The notes: generated by a model from the letters alone, not told the origin. A stretch of 6,255 nucleotides of DNA from Desulfobacteraceae bacterium (GCA_029857875.1 JAOUGB010000151.1:1-6255), one strand, 5' to 3'. Shown: positions 1 through 6,198, counted from the stretch's first letter. Made by a program: numbers and translations.

Positions 1-2
1 GG

Positions 3-1202
3 GCGGAGTGCGTTTCCATAGAACCCCCCGGCGGCGATCCGTTGAGAAAGCTGACGCCCTTTGGCCGTGAAGAGTACCTGCTGGAAAACCAGGAGACCGG
101 CGAAAAGTGCGGCATGGAGTTTGTCTGCGAAACGGTGAACACGCACTGTGTGACTCTGGATGTCGAAACCGAAGACGGCCAGGAAATTTTCAAAAAAATG
201 GCGTCCACTGTCGATGTGTTGATCGACGGGATGCCCCCCGGATACATGGACAATCTGGGGATCGGGTACCGGCAGCTCAAGGACGCCAATCCCAGGATGG
301 TCTACATCTGGATCGGCATGATGGGCCAATGGGGCCCCTGGAAGGACAAGCATTCCAAGTTCGGCCAGTGGGAACTCGAGCCCTTTGCCTGTTGTGCCAA
401 TTCCTGGGTTCACAACACCGGTCTGGCCCAGGACCTGCTCCCCAGAGGCAAGGGCGGCGATCCGACCCGCTCGGGGATCTGGGCTGCCGACTATGTGGCC
501 GGTACACAGGCATTCATTAACGCTCTAGCCGCCCTTTACTGGCGAGACGAACTCGGCGGAACCGGTCAGATGATTGAATGCACCGGCGCCGAGACAATGA
601 TGGACATCATCGACTTTGATATCAGCTGGTACGGGTTCAATGCCAGTATCAAAGGTCGATCCGGCGGCTGGGACCCCAATTTGAACCAGTATGCCTGGAA
701 CCCCTGCAAGGACGGCTACATGATGATCGGCGGACAGACCGACAAGCTGTGGTACAACATCGGCTTTTGTTTAGAGCGCGATTTCACCCAGTTCGGCCGG
801 CTGATCCATGAAGATCCCTTCCTCAAGGAGGTCGGGGCCAGGAACGCGCTGCACGCCCTGATCAAGACCTATTCTGTGACCGCCCGGTGGCTCAGAGACC
901 AATGCAGGGTCGAAGCCGAAGCCAAGCTGCTCGAGTACCAGCTTGCGGCCGGACCGCTGCTGTACATCGACGAGGTCTGTGAGTTCCCCCACTTCAAGTA
1001 TCGTCCCTGGATCTACGTCCATGAGACCGATTACGGACCGCTGCTGATTGCGTCGAGCGGGCTGTCCTATCAGGTCTACACGCCGTTCCGGTGCAAGTGG
1101 ATGGGGAGAGATCTGGGGTTTGACAACTATGAAATCTACATGAAATGGGTTGGAATGGACCAGACCACAGTGAATGAATTTAAAGACAAGGGGGTGATAT
1201 AA
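3..1202 (+). CDS. Family III (CaiB/BaiF) CoA-transferase, first subunit, 5'-truncated by the window edge
   Basis: The reading frame is open to the window edge, giving 399 visible residues. The first of these ([15 protein letters not shown]) match the conserved end of the N-terminal Rossmann segment of family III CoA-transferases, so about 35-45 residues are probably missing. The TTG at 42 is an internal Leu codon, not the start. Further family landmarks are a TLDV segment, [22 protein letters not shown], the INPR-like [14 protein letters not shown], and [10 protein letters not shown], whose Asp (codon 489-491) sits where the family's CoA-ester-forming catalytic Asp lies. It is followed by GGTGQMIE. 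The enzyme should transfer CoA between a thioester donor and a carboxylate in the cytoplasm. The stop overlaps the next gene by one base, and that gene is also a family III transferase, so a heteromeric enzyme in the style of BbsEF (benzylsuccinate CoA-transferase) is likely. The substrate is unknown; the segment between the GMMGQ motif and the Asp is longer than in simple formyl-CoA transferases. Confidence 0.92.
   Translation, partial: AECVSIEPPGGDPLRKLTPFGREEYLLENQETGEKCGMEFVCETVNTHCVTLDVETEDGQEIFKKMASTVDVLIDGMPPGYMDNLGIGYRQLKDANPRMVYIWIGMMGQWGPWKDKHSKFGQWELEPFACCANSWVHNTGLAQDLLPRGKGGDPTRSGIWAADYVAGTQAFINALAALYWRDELGGTGQMIECTGAETMMDIIDFDISWYGFNASIKGRSGGWDPNLNQYAWNPCKDGYMMIGGQTDKLWYNIGFCLERDFTQFGRLIHEDPFLKEVGARNALHALIKTYSVTARWLRDQCRVEAEAKLLEYQLAAGPLLYIDEVCEFPHFKYRPWIYVHETDYGPLLIASSGLSYQVYTPFRCKWMGRDLGFDNYEIYMKWVGMDQTTVNEFKDKGVI
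1188..1198 (+). promoter_or_regulatory. Strong ribosome binding site inside the end of the first CoA-transferase gene
   Basis: AAGGGGGTGAT differs by one base from the full anti-Shine-Dalgarno complement AAGGAGGTGAT and lies three bases before the ATG at 1202. It is entirely within the last codons of the upstream gene, and the two genes share one base (TAATG). This supports translational coupling and roughly equal synthesis of the two CoA-transferase subunits. Confidence 0.8.
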
Positions 1203-2617
1203 TGGCAAAAGATCCAAGAGTAACACGCATAGAAGACCTGCCAGGCCCCAAGAGCAAGGAAGAACTCGAAGAGATGAAGATGCCTTACGAGGAGTACTGC
1301 AAGAATCTCTTTGATGTGGGCAATGAACACACCAAACCCAATGCACTGAGGGGGATCAAGTGGCTGAGTTGCACCATGTATATCTTCACGCCCCACTCTG
1401 TGGTCAACCTGGCAGAACTGGGGGCCGAGGTCATCAAGATCGAGATGCCGAGGATGGGGGATGCCATGCGGCACACATCCCCGTTCAACGAGTGCTATTT
1501 GTATCCGCTGCACGACACCCGTCCTATGACCGGCACCGGCTTGGGTTTCACCAACGCCAATTCCAACAAGTACTTTCTGACCATGGACTACCACATCCCC
1601 GAGATGGTGGAGATTTTTTACGGGCTGGTGAAAAAATTCGACGGGCTCACCGAACTGTACCGGCCGGGAACCCTGGACAAGTGGAAAATGAGTTACCGGT
1701 ACCTGTCTGAAATCAATCCCCGGTTCATCTATGTCTGGGGCGGCGGTTTCGGCTACGGTCCCAAAATCTTCGGCGGTTCCTACGACATCCTGGGCCAAGC
1801 CCACGCCGGACTCGCTTCCATAACCGGTATGCACGAGTATATGGGCGGCCATTGCACCAAGCACACTAACTGGATCATTGACTGGGAATCCGGAAATATT
1901 ATCACTTCCGGCATCATGGCGGCCATTCACTGGCGCCGAAAGACCGGACTGGGCACCATGATCGAAATGTCCCAGGTGCAGACGCCGACCCGGCTGCTCG
2001 GACATACCACCCCCATGTACGGCAAGTTCGGTATCGTTCGCCAACGATGGGGCAACTGGGACACCCAGTTGGCGGTGCACGGCATTATCCTGTGCGGCAA
2101 GTCCGATTTTCCGGATGCCGACAATCCGCAGGACCAATTCTGCGCGCGCTATGTCATGGTCAGCGCCTTCCAGGATGCGGACTTCAAGGAACTGTGCGCC
2201 ATTACCGGCATGAATAATCTTTATAAGAAGTACAAATCTCATAATCAACGCTGCGAAGGCGAAGCTCAGGTGGAAATCTACACCGCGCTGGAAAAATGGG
2301 CCGAAGACAAAACCCGGTCCGAAGTTGCCAAGATCCTTCAAGATGCCGGCCTTCTGGCCGAACCGGTTCGAAATGACCGTGAGGTTTACGAGAGCCCCCA
2401 CTACCGGGAAAGAGGCACGGTCCGCTGGCTGGACGATCCTTTGTTCGGCGATATGCTGGTCCACAGTGGCTACAGTTGTGGACACATGGAAAAAACTCCG
2501 CGCAGGATCAACTGGCACTGGCGCCCGGTGGGTGCAGACAATAAAAAAATCTACCGCGACATGCTCGGCGTACCGCTCAGCACGATTCAAGAGTGGTATG
2601 ACAAGGCCTGGATATAA
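1202..2617 (+). CDS. Family III (CaiB/BaiF) CoA-transferase, second subunit, with N-terminal extension
   Basis: This 471-aa protein carries the family III fold markers in order: ALRGIKWLS (about 48-56), [12 protein letters not shown] (70-81), [11 protein letters not shown] (120-130), [11 protein letters not shown] (151-161), [18 protein letters not shown] (170-187), [17 protein letters not shown] (193-209) and [11 protein letters not shown] (248-258). Asp227 in NWIIDWESG aligns by position with the catalytic Asp of the family. It is longer than typical members (about 380-420 aa). The extra length is a charged N-terminal extension of about 47 residues before ALRGI and an insertion around residues 92-118. 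The start is fixed by the strong SD at 1188-1198. With the overlapping upstream gene it probably forms a heteromeric CoA-transferase like the BbsE/BbsF or BnsE/BnsF pairs of anaerobic hydrocarbon degraders. That comparison is by architecture, not by proven orthology. The acid substrate is unknown. Confidence 0.93.
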   Translation: MAKDPRVTRIEDLPGPKSKEELEEMKMPYEEYCKNLFDVGNEHTKPNALRGIKWLSCTMYIFTPHSVVNLAELGAEVIKIEMPRMGDAMRHTSPFNECYLYPLHDTRPMTGTGLGFTNANSNKYFLTMDYHIPEMVEIFYGLVKKFDGLTELYRPGTLDKWKMSYRYLSEINPRFIYVWGGGFGYGPKIFGGSYDILGQAHAGLASITGMHEYMGGHCTKHTNWIIDWESGNIITSGIMAAIHWRRKTGLGTMIEMSQVQTPTRLLGHTTPMYGKFGIVRQRWGNWDTQLAVHGIILCGKSDFPDADNPQDQFCARYVMVSAFQDADFKELCAITGMNNLYKKYKSHNQRCEGEAQVEIYTALEKWAEDKTRSEVAKILQDAGLLAEPVRNDREVYESPHYRERGTVRWLDDPLFGDMLVHSGYSCGHMEKTPRRINWHWRPVGADNKKIYRDMLGVPLSTIQEWYDKAWI

Positions 2618-2620
2618 CAA

Positions 2621-2627
2621 AGGAGGT
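2621..2627 (+). promoter_or_regulatory. Shine-Dalgarno that fixes a GTG start at 2634
   Basis: AGGAGGT lies three bases after the stop of the second CoA-transferase and six bases before a GTG at 2634. The frame it selects is open much further upstream, through the end of the CoA-transferase gene. The SD is therefore the deciding evidence that the real gene starts at this GTG and not at an upstream ATG. Confidence 0.82.
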
Positions 2628-2633
2628 GGTATA

Positions 2634-3119
2634 GTGTGTGATATAATTTGGTGCAAAAAAGAAGTGGATGGAAAAGACTGTGACACCATCAACTACCTCG
2701 ACCCATACTATTTCTGGAACTGGGAAGGCACGATCGCTTGTGCCGGGTGCGGTACGGTGTACTACATCCACATGATTAACGGCTTCAATTACAAGGGCCC
2801 CGAAGAAAGACCCGGTGAGACGCACGACATTAGGCCGCTGTATGCGGATATGCCGTACGATGGCTATTCCAACTACAGACCCGGTGTCGAAGGCCGGACC
2901 CGGCCCTATCAGTGCATGCCGAGATCCTGGTTGACGGGTACCGCCGACATGGTCAAGTTCAGTATTCGGGGCCGGCCGGTTCGCGGATGGCGTCCACAAC
3001 CCCTGTCAGCAGGGCTGGCCGGACAGTTCCCTTTCAACTGGGATATTCAGAAACTGTCGCCCGAGGTCTGGGAAGAGTATCAGCAGAAACTCGCCGCAGG
3101 CGAAGTCAAGGAATGGTAA
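2634..3119 (+). CDS. 161-aa Cys/Trp-rich protein of unknown function, candidate metal-binding subunit
   Basis: I do not recognise this family. Starting at the GTG placed by AGGAGGT, it encodes 161 residues. Cysteines lie at 2, 7, 16, 36, 39 and 94: five in the first 39 residues, including a CAGCG zinc-ribbon-like knuckle at 36-40. The spacing could serve a zinc site or an Fe-S cluster. It has eight Trp and many Tyr, including the aromatic patch DPYYFWNWEG (23-32). The middle (about 51-95) is rich in Pro, Gly, Arg and Tyr and looks extended. The C-terminus (about 140-161) looks like an amphipathic helix. There is no signal peptide or membrane segment, so it is probably cytoplasmic. It lies 16 bases after a CoA-transferase gene and 18 before a second Cys-rich gene, which suggests a partner or small subunit in the same pathway. 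Its base composition resembles the CoA-transferase genes. Confidence 0.85.
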   Translation: MCDIIWCKKEVDGKDCDTINYLDPYYFWNWEGTIACAGCGTVYYIHMINGFNYKGPEERPGETHDIRPLYADMPYDGYSNYRPGVEGRTRPYQCMPRSWLTGTADMVKFSIRGRPVRGWRPQPLSAGLAGQFPFNWDIQKLSPEVWEEYQQKLAAGEVKEW

Positions 3120-3137
3120 CTTAGAAAGGAGTGTCTT

Positions 3138-3371
3138 ATGGCAGAATTAACACCTGAAGAATTTCTGGAAAACATAATGATTCCGGAAAAATCGAGTGAC
3201 CATATATGCTGGAACTGCACCGGTTTGAAGCCGGTTCTCAAAGGCTCCAAGTTTCCGCCCGCAGACATTATCGGCTGGTGCAAGAAGATCCACTGGCCCC
3301 ATTACTGGTGTGTAGCAGACTTCAACGTGGTCAAGAAATGCTATGCCTTTGAAGACAAGAAGAAGAAGTAG
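3138..3371 (+). CDS. 77-aa five-cysteine small protein, possible Fe-S small subunit
   Basis: The start is set by AGAAAGGAG ending six bases before ATG. Cysteines at 24, 27, 48, 58 and 68 give C-x2-C-x20-C-x9-C-x9-C, with Trp and His between them (ICWNC, GWCKK, HWPHYWC, KKCYAF), and a Lys-rich tail. A tiny protein with an early CxxC and a late C-x-A-F before a charged tail recalls the small high-potential-iron-protein-like subunits of benzylsuccinate synthase (BssB/BssC type). That likeness is from memory of the layout, not from an alignment, and no glycyl-radical large subunit is visible in the window. A plain zinc-binding protein is the main alternative. The first 22 residues are acidic and cysteine-free. 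It sits in the middle of the small-gene run and is followed one base later by the next gene, so it is very probably co-expressed with the CoA-transferases. Confidence 0.85.
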   Translation: MAELTPEEFLENIMIPEKSSDHICWNCTGLKPVLKGSKFPPADIIGWCKKIHWPHYWCVADFNVVKKCYAFEDKKKK

Positions 3372-3372
3372 C

Positions 3373-3654
3373 ATGGAAGAAAATGTAATCAAGGAACTCG
3401 ATACCCTCAAGGGGATGCTGAACAACTGGAAAAGAGGTTTTTTGAGTTGGGCATCCCCGGACGGGGATAACGAGTATGTGCTTTTGGAATTTCGTGAAGA
3501 AATCGATTCGCAGCTTTATCCCTATGTTACAAGATTGCTTGAGGCCAAACATCTCAGCCAATCCGAGGCCAGCGAGTTCATGGATTACTGCTATCGCCAG
3601 GTTGAAGATCTTCGCGACCAGTTAGATAAAGTGGAGACCAACGAAAGTAAATAA
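3373..3654 (+). CDS. 93-aa acidic, probably all-helical small protein of unknown function
   Basis: The family is not recognised. The frame is open a little upstream with an ATG at 3343. That start would lie inside the preceding gene and add a peptide read from its Lys codons, so the ATG at 3373, one base after the upstream stop, is preferred. No good SD precedes it, only the purine-rich AAGAAGAAG, so translation probably depends on coupling to the 77-aa gene. The protein looks like two or three amphipathic helices (about 2-22, 37-60 and 62-88) separated by a Gly/Asp/Asn turn at SPDGDN. It is acidic overall, has a single Cys (73) and two Trp, and has no export signal. It could be a helical scaffold or small subunit, but nothing in the sequence identifies a partner. 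Confidence 0.8.
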   Translation: MEENVIKELDTLKGMLNNWKRGFLSWASPDGDNEYVLLEFREEIDSQLYPYVTRLLEAKHLSQSEASEFMDYCYRQVEDLRDQLDKVETNESK

Positions 3655-3660
3655 GGAGGT
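3653..3660 (+). promoter_or_regulatory. Shine-Dalgarno overlapping the upstream stop codon
   Basis: AAGGAGGT shares two bases with the TAA of the 93-aa gene and lies five bases before the ATG at 3666. It is one of the strongest ribosome binding sites here and places the last operon gene under close coupling to the one before. Confidence 0.8.
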
Positions 3661-3665
3661 TTGAT

Positions 3666-4088
3666 ATGCCTGAAAAATGTCGTGTGGGTATCTGCGGCTT
3701 TGATCCCATGCTCGTCAAAGGATATACCGCTTTGAACATGAGAGCCATTTGGTGGCACATATCCGATGAATTGTATGCGGAGTTTAAAATGAAGCCGGGA
3801 ATGAAGGTTAAAGGCAAGCTGCTCAAGCTTTATAGCGGCAAAACCGGAAAAGAGTCCTCAGCTCCCAATGAGGCCTTTGAGTGGGAGACCGCCAAGGAGA
3901 CCGGCCTTGTCGTTTTGATTCCGGCGGATGTTGTCAAAAAACACAAGCTTACGGGGTTTGATTTTGCTGAACTTCTTATTGAGAAGATTGACGGCAAAGA
4001 CGTCTACCCCGGCAAAGAAGTCAAGAGCAAGAAGTGGTGGCCGGATGAAAAGATGAAACTGGACTATACTTTGGATTACATCGGATAG
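3666..4088 (+). CDS. 140-aa protein of unknown function, last gene of the operon
   Basis: I do not recognise this family. It is preceded by a near-perfect AAGGAGGT. The N-terminus has two cysteines (KCRVGICGFDP, Cys5 and Cys10) and a Trp pair (IWWHIS, 28-33). A middle section (about 38-57 and 79-108) alternates hydrophobic and charged residues with turns such as KPGMK, as a small beta-barrel would. LVVLIPADVVKKHKLTGFDFAELLIEKI faintly recalls the strand-helix-strand unit of AbrB-like swapped-hairpin barrels, but there is too little to assign it. The C-terminus has a basic, Trp-containing stretch (KSKKWWPDEK, 120-129). No signal peptide or membrane helix is seen. It lies 11 bases after the 93-aa gene and is followed by the operon terminator, so it is probably the last cistron. 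A nucleic-acid or ligand-binding role is possible but unsupported. Confidence 0.85.
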   Translation: MPEKCRVGICGFDPMLVKGYTALNMRAIWWHISDELYAEFKMKPGMKVKGKLLKLYSGKTGKESSAPNEAFEWETAKETGLVVLIPADVVKKHKLTGFDFAELLIEKIDGKDVYPGKEVKSKKWWPDEKMKLDYTLDYIG

Positions 4089-4112
4089 CCATCACTAACC
4101 CATAACCAACAC

Positions 4113-4138
4113 CCTCTCCCCTGCTAGCAGGGGAGAGG
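4113..4138 (+). repeat. Perfect 26-bp palindrome after the operon
   Basis: Two 13-base arms (CCTCTCCCCTGCT and its exact complement) meet at a CTAG centre with no loop base to spare. It lies 24 bases past the last stop codon and 18 bases before the terminator stem. It is not followed by a T run, so it is not itself a standard intrinsic terminator. Extragenic palindromes with CCCTCTCCC / GGGAGAGG arms often occur as dispersed repeats. It could protect the 3' end of the operon mRNA. Confidence 0.8.
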
Positions 4139-4156
4139 CACAATTGCAATACCAAG

Positions 4157-4193
4157 CCCCCTTTCCGGCTTGCCCGGAGAGGGGGATTTTTTT
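4157..4193 (+). terminator. Strong rho-independent terminator of the CoA-transferase/small-protein operon
   Basis: The arm CCCCCTTTCCGG (4157-4168) pairs with CCGGAGAGGGGG (4174-4185) as a 12-bp stem with one G-U pair and a five-base loop. An A and seven T follow (4187-4193). It lies about 70 bases after the stop of the 140-aa gene and marks the end of the transcription unit that begins before the window. Confidence 0.92.
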
Positions 4194-4243
4194 GCCGTTG
4201 TGTCCGAAAATTAGGCTTGTCATTTCGGCCTTTATGTATTAAT

Positions 4244-4318
4244 CAGGTGTCGGGTGTCAGAGATCAGGGGCCAGGTGTCGGGTGAGAAAAAAATTGACCC
4301 CTGACCCCTGATCCCTGA
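4244..4318 (+). repeat. Compound intergenic repeat: direct, inverted and tandem units
   Basis: CAGGTGTCGGGTG occurs twice (4244-4256 and 4272-4284). TCAGAGATCAGGGG (4257-4270) is matched on the opposite strand by CCCCTGATCCCTGA (4305-4318) with one mismatch, so the unit can fold into a long hairpin. The 3' arm is also a tandem heptamer, CCCCTGA, CCCCTGA, TCCCTGA (4298-4318). It has no coding capacity and sits just before the next gene. It is probably a copy of a dispersed chromosomal repeat, which cannot be confirmed from one window. Confidence 0.75.
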
Positions 4319-4354
4319 ATAGTTAACACTTAAAACGTTCTTGAAGGAAACAAA

Positions 4355-5602
4355 ATGACCGAAGAAACCAAAAAAGAAGAAAACCAGAAGCCGTTGATAG
4401 AAGACGAAATGTATCCCGAAGAAGAACCGGCTCATCCAGGATGGCTGTCCATTGCCGAAATTATGAAAATTGACCACCCGGTCTTTGAAAAGAGCAAATT
4501 TCTCATCGGGTATCATCATTCAAGTAACGTCTATGCGTTGGCAGGAGATTACCTCACCATCGTGGATCCGGGGAATGATTACACCATTTTTAATGAACTT
4601 GAAAAATTAGGGTTCAGTATTCTGGACATCAAAAAGATCGTTCTCACCCATGGGCATAGGGATCACTGCATGGGCGTATTTGAATTTTTGAGATATCCTC
4701 CGATATGGGAAAAAAAAGAGATCGAGATTATTATGCATGCCGCCGGTCCCGCCGAGTTTAAAAAAACGCTTCAAGAGTATGGATTCACTCCGACCGAAAT
4801 TGAGGGGGGGGAAACGCTCGATCTGAGCGGTTTTGAATGGGAAGCTATTCATACGCCCGGTCATACCATTGACAGCATATGCCTCTATAACCAAGCGACC
4901 CAAACGGCCATTACCGGCGATACCGTACTGCCTAACACCATGGCAGATGCTGACAAAGCCGGCGGGGGAAGGCTGGACCATTACCTGTACGGGCTCAAGC
5001 AGCTTTTGAAAAAAGAGATTGAAAATATCCTTCCCGGTCATGACGTGCCCGTGGCTCGATCCGGGCGTCAGGCCATAGAGCAAACCTACGAGGGTGTGAT
5101 GATGAAAGTCATCGACGTCAAGCCGGAAGACAAAATCACCTGGATGGAAGGTGCCTCGAAATTGGCTGAAAGGGGGCTTTTGGAAGAGGTGGTGTTTTGC
5201 TGCGACAAAGAACTGGCCTTGAGACCGGGAAACGTGTCGGCCTTGCAGTTGAAGGCCTTTGCATTGAACGATATGGGTAGATGTGAAGAGTCCATTGAAA
5301 TTTTAGATCAGATTTTGGAAAAGCAAGCCGATAATGCCTACGCTATAACTGCCAAAGGGCATGCCCTGCTGGGTATGCAAAAATTCGATGAAAGCCTGCC
5401 GTTTTTTGATGATGCTCTGGCTATCAATCCGGATATCAAAGAAGCCCAGGTGTTTAAAGGTATGGCCCTGACTTTCTTGGGCAGACACGACGAGGCTATG
5501 GAAATCGAAGCTTTTCGGACAGAGTTTGCCGCAAGATTCAAGGATGAAATTGATAAGCGTCAACAAGAAAAAAAGCAGGAGGGGACTGATCAAAGCACTT
5601 AA
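4355..5602 (+). CDS. Metallo-beta-lactamase-fold hydrolase fused to C-terminal TPR repeats
   Basis: This 415-aa cytoplasmic protein starts at the ATG six bases after GAAGGA. After a charged, Glu-rich leader (1-25), residues about 35-245 form an MBL-fold domain. It has the metal-binding motif THGHRDH (His99, His101, Asp103, His104), a further His in HTPGHT (His170), the bridging Asp in ITGDT (Asp189) and a final His in ILPGHD (His229). All dinuclear metal ligands are therefore present and a hydrolase acting on a thioester, lactone, phosphodiester or similar bond is expected; the substrate cannot be read. Residues about 261-395 hold three to four TPR-like units, for instance 294-327 and 328-361, the latter ending in the typical ALAINPD. 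These would bind a protein partner. The tail (396-415) is highly charged. It is isolated by a terminator upstream and repeat-rich spacers on both sides, so it is probably transcribed alone. By eye its base composition is more AT-rich than that of the CoA-transferase genes. Confidence 0.93.
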   Translation: MTEETKKEENQKPLIEDEMYPEEEPAHPGWLSIAEIMKIDHPVFEKSKFLIGYHHSSNVYALAGDYLTIVDPGNDYTIFNELEKLGFSILDIKKIVLTHGHRDHCMGVFEFLRYPPIWEKKEIEIIMHAAGPAEFKKTLQEYGFTPTEIEGGETLDLSGFEWEAIHTPGHTIDSICLYNQATQTAITGDTVLPNTMADADKAGGGRLDHYLYGLKQLLKKEIENILPGHDVPVARSGRQAIEQTYEGVMMKVIDVKPEDKITWMEGASKLAERGLLEEVVFCCDKELALRPGNVSALQLKAFALNDMGRCEESIEILDQILEKQADNAYAITAKGHALLGMQKFDESLPFFDDALAINPDIKEAQVFKGMALTFLGRHDEAMEIEAFRTEFAARFKDEIDKRQQEKKQEGTDQST

Positions 5603-5618
5603 TCCGGATTCATATTTT

Positions 5619-5703
5619 GGACACAAATAAGCACAGATTGTCAAGATTCTTAAAATAAGAAATATATAACGTTATCTGTGTTTTTCTGCGAAGATCTGTG
5701 TCC
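5619..5703 (+). repeat. 85-bp imperfect palindromic intergenic repeat
   Basis: Nested inverted repeats are visible. The ends GGACACA (5619-5625) and TGTGTCC (5697-5703) are exact complements. CACAGAT (5632-5638) pairs with ATCTGTG at 5674-5680, or with its second copy at 5694-5700. The core TTCTTA-AAA-TAAGAA (5647-5661) is a perfect small hairpin. There is no T run or coding frame. It looks like a decayed or non-autonomous dispersed element between the MBL-TPR gene and the next gene. Confidence 0.65.
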
Positions 5704-5775
5704 CATTTAGGATACAGCAATCAATCTATTTCGGCAGTAATGTAAAATTCGAAAAGCAAGAAGGAGAGGATACAA

Positions 5776-6198
5776 ATGAAGGATGAGTTTTTGACACTGT
5801 TTGAGACTGCAAAAGCTCTGGTGTCCTATATTGATAAAGAGTATGTTTTTGACAAAGCTGCTGCCGGAGGATGCAGCGGCATGGATTACCATCTATCGGA
5901 CAAATTTTATGATTTAATTGTTGATACTAAAAAGGCAATAAACGAGGTTGAAAACGGATTGAATGCCTCAGATACGGACAGCGAAAATGATATAACAACA
6001 AAGGAAGGTTGTTTAAGACTGTTTGAGGCTGTAAAAGACCTGACGACCCACGTTGAAAAAGAGCGTGCGTTTGACAAAGTCAATGACATGGGGCCGGTCG
6101 GTATCGAGACCTATCAATCGGACGCCTTTATCGAAGTCATTCAAAGGACGAATAAAGCCATACAGGAAGCGAAAAATGGATTGAAAGTTTCTGAATGA
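5776..6198 (+). CDS. 140-aa protein made of two tandem 62-residue copies, unknown function
   Basis: AAGGAGAGGA ends five bases before the ATG. The family is not recognised. Residues 5-66 and 79-140 align without gaps at an offset of 74, with 26 of 62 positions identical by hand count. Shared landmarks include LxLFE, KE..FDK, G..G, SD.F, TxKAIxE and NGL..S. The copies are joined by an acidic linker (DTDSEND, 66-72). Each copy looks mainly helical and amphipathic with a Gly-containing turn in the middle, so each could be a small helical bundle unit. One Cys per copy region (33 and 79) is not at matching positions. No signal peptide, membrane segment or metal motif is seen. The gene stands alone between repeat-rich spacers and is AT-leaning by eye. 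A helical partner-binding or structural role is possible. Confidence 0.88.
   Translation: MKDEFLTLFETAKALVSYIDKEYVFDKAAAGGCSGMDYHLSDKFYDLIVDTKKAINEVENGLNASDTDSENDITTKEGCLRLFEAVKDLTTHVEKERAFDKVNDMGPVGIETYQSDAFIEVIQRTNKAIQEAKNGLKVSE

Noticed and set aside
42..44. TTG as the start codon of the first CoA-transferase
   Set aside because: The frame is open to the window edge and the upstream residues match the conserved family segment, so the TTG is an internal Leu codon and the gene is truncated by the window.
2325..2633. Extended N-terminus for the 161-aa protein
   Set aside because: These codons overlap the conserved C-terminus of the CoA-transferase, and a strong SD sits just before the GTG at 2634.
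1136..2692. A 518-codon open frame on the minus strand opposite the second CoA-transferase gene
   Set aside because: It lies antisense to an unmistakable CoA-transferase, spans into two neighbouring genes and reads as low-complexity His/Val-rich protein without motifs. It is open because of the codon bias of the real gene.
3343..3345. Upstream ATG for the 93-aa gene
   Set aside because: It lies inside the 77-aa gene and would add a peptide made of its Lys codons read in another frame; the ATG at 3373 directly after the stop fits better.
3744..3990. AbrB/SpoVT-like transcription factor in the 140-aa operon protein
   Set aside because: Only a vague strand-helix pattern is seen; the characteristic swapped-hairpin sequence signature is not clear enough to call.
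4204..4228. CCGAAA/TTTCGG inverted repeat after the terminator
   Set aside because: Six-base arms with a 13-base loop and no T run are within what chance gives in a spacer of this size.
4294..4322. Possible sigma-70 promoter (TTGACC with GAATAG 17 bases on) before the MBL-TPR gene
   Set aside because: The -35 is plausible, but the -10 is poor and the -35 falls inside the tandem repeat, so chance is a sufficient explanation.
5638..5668. Possible promoter (TTGTCA with TATATA) before the duplicated-unit gene
   Set aside because: The spacing of 19 bases is long, both boxes are imperfect and they lie within the palindromic repeat in AT-rich DNA.
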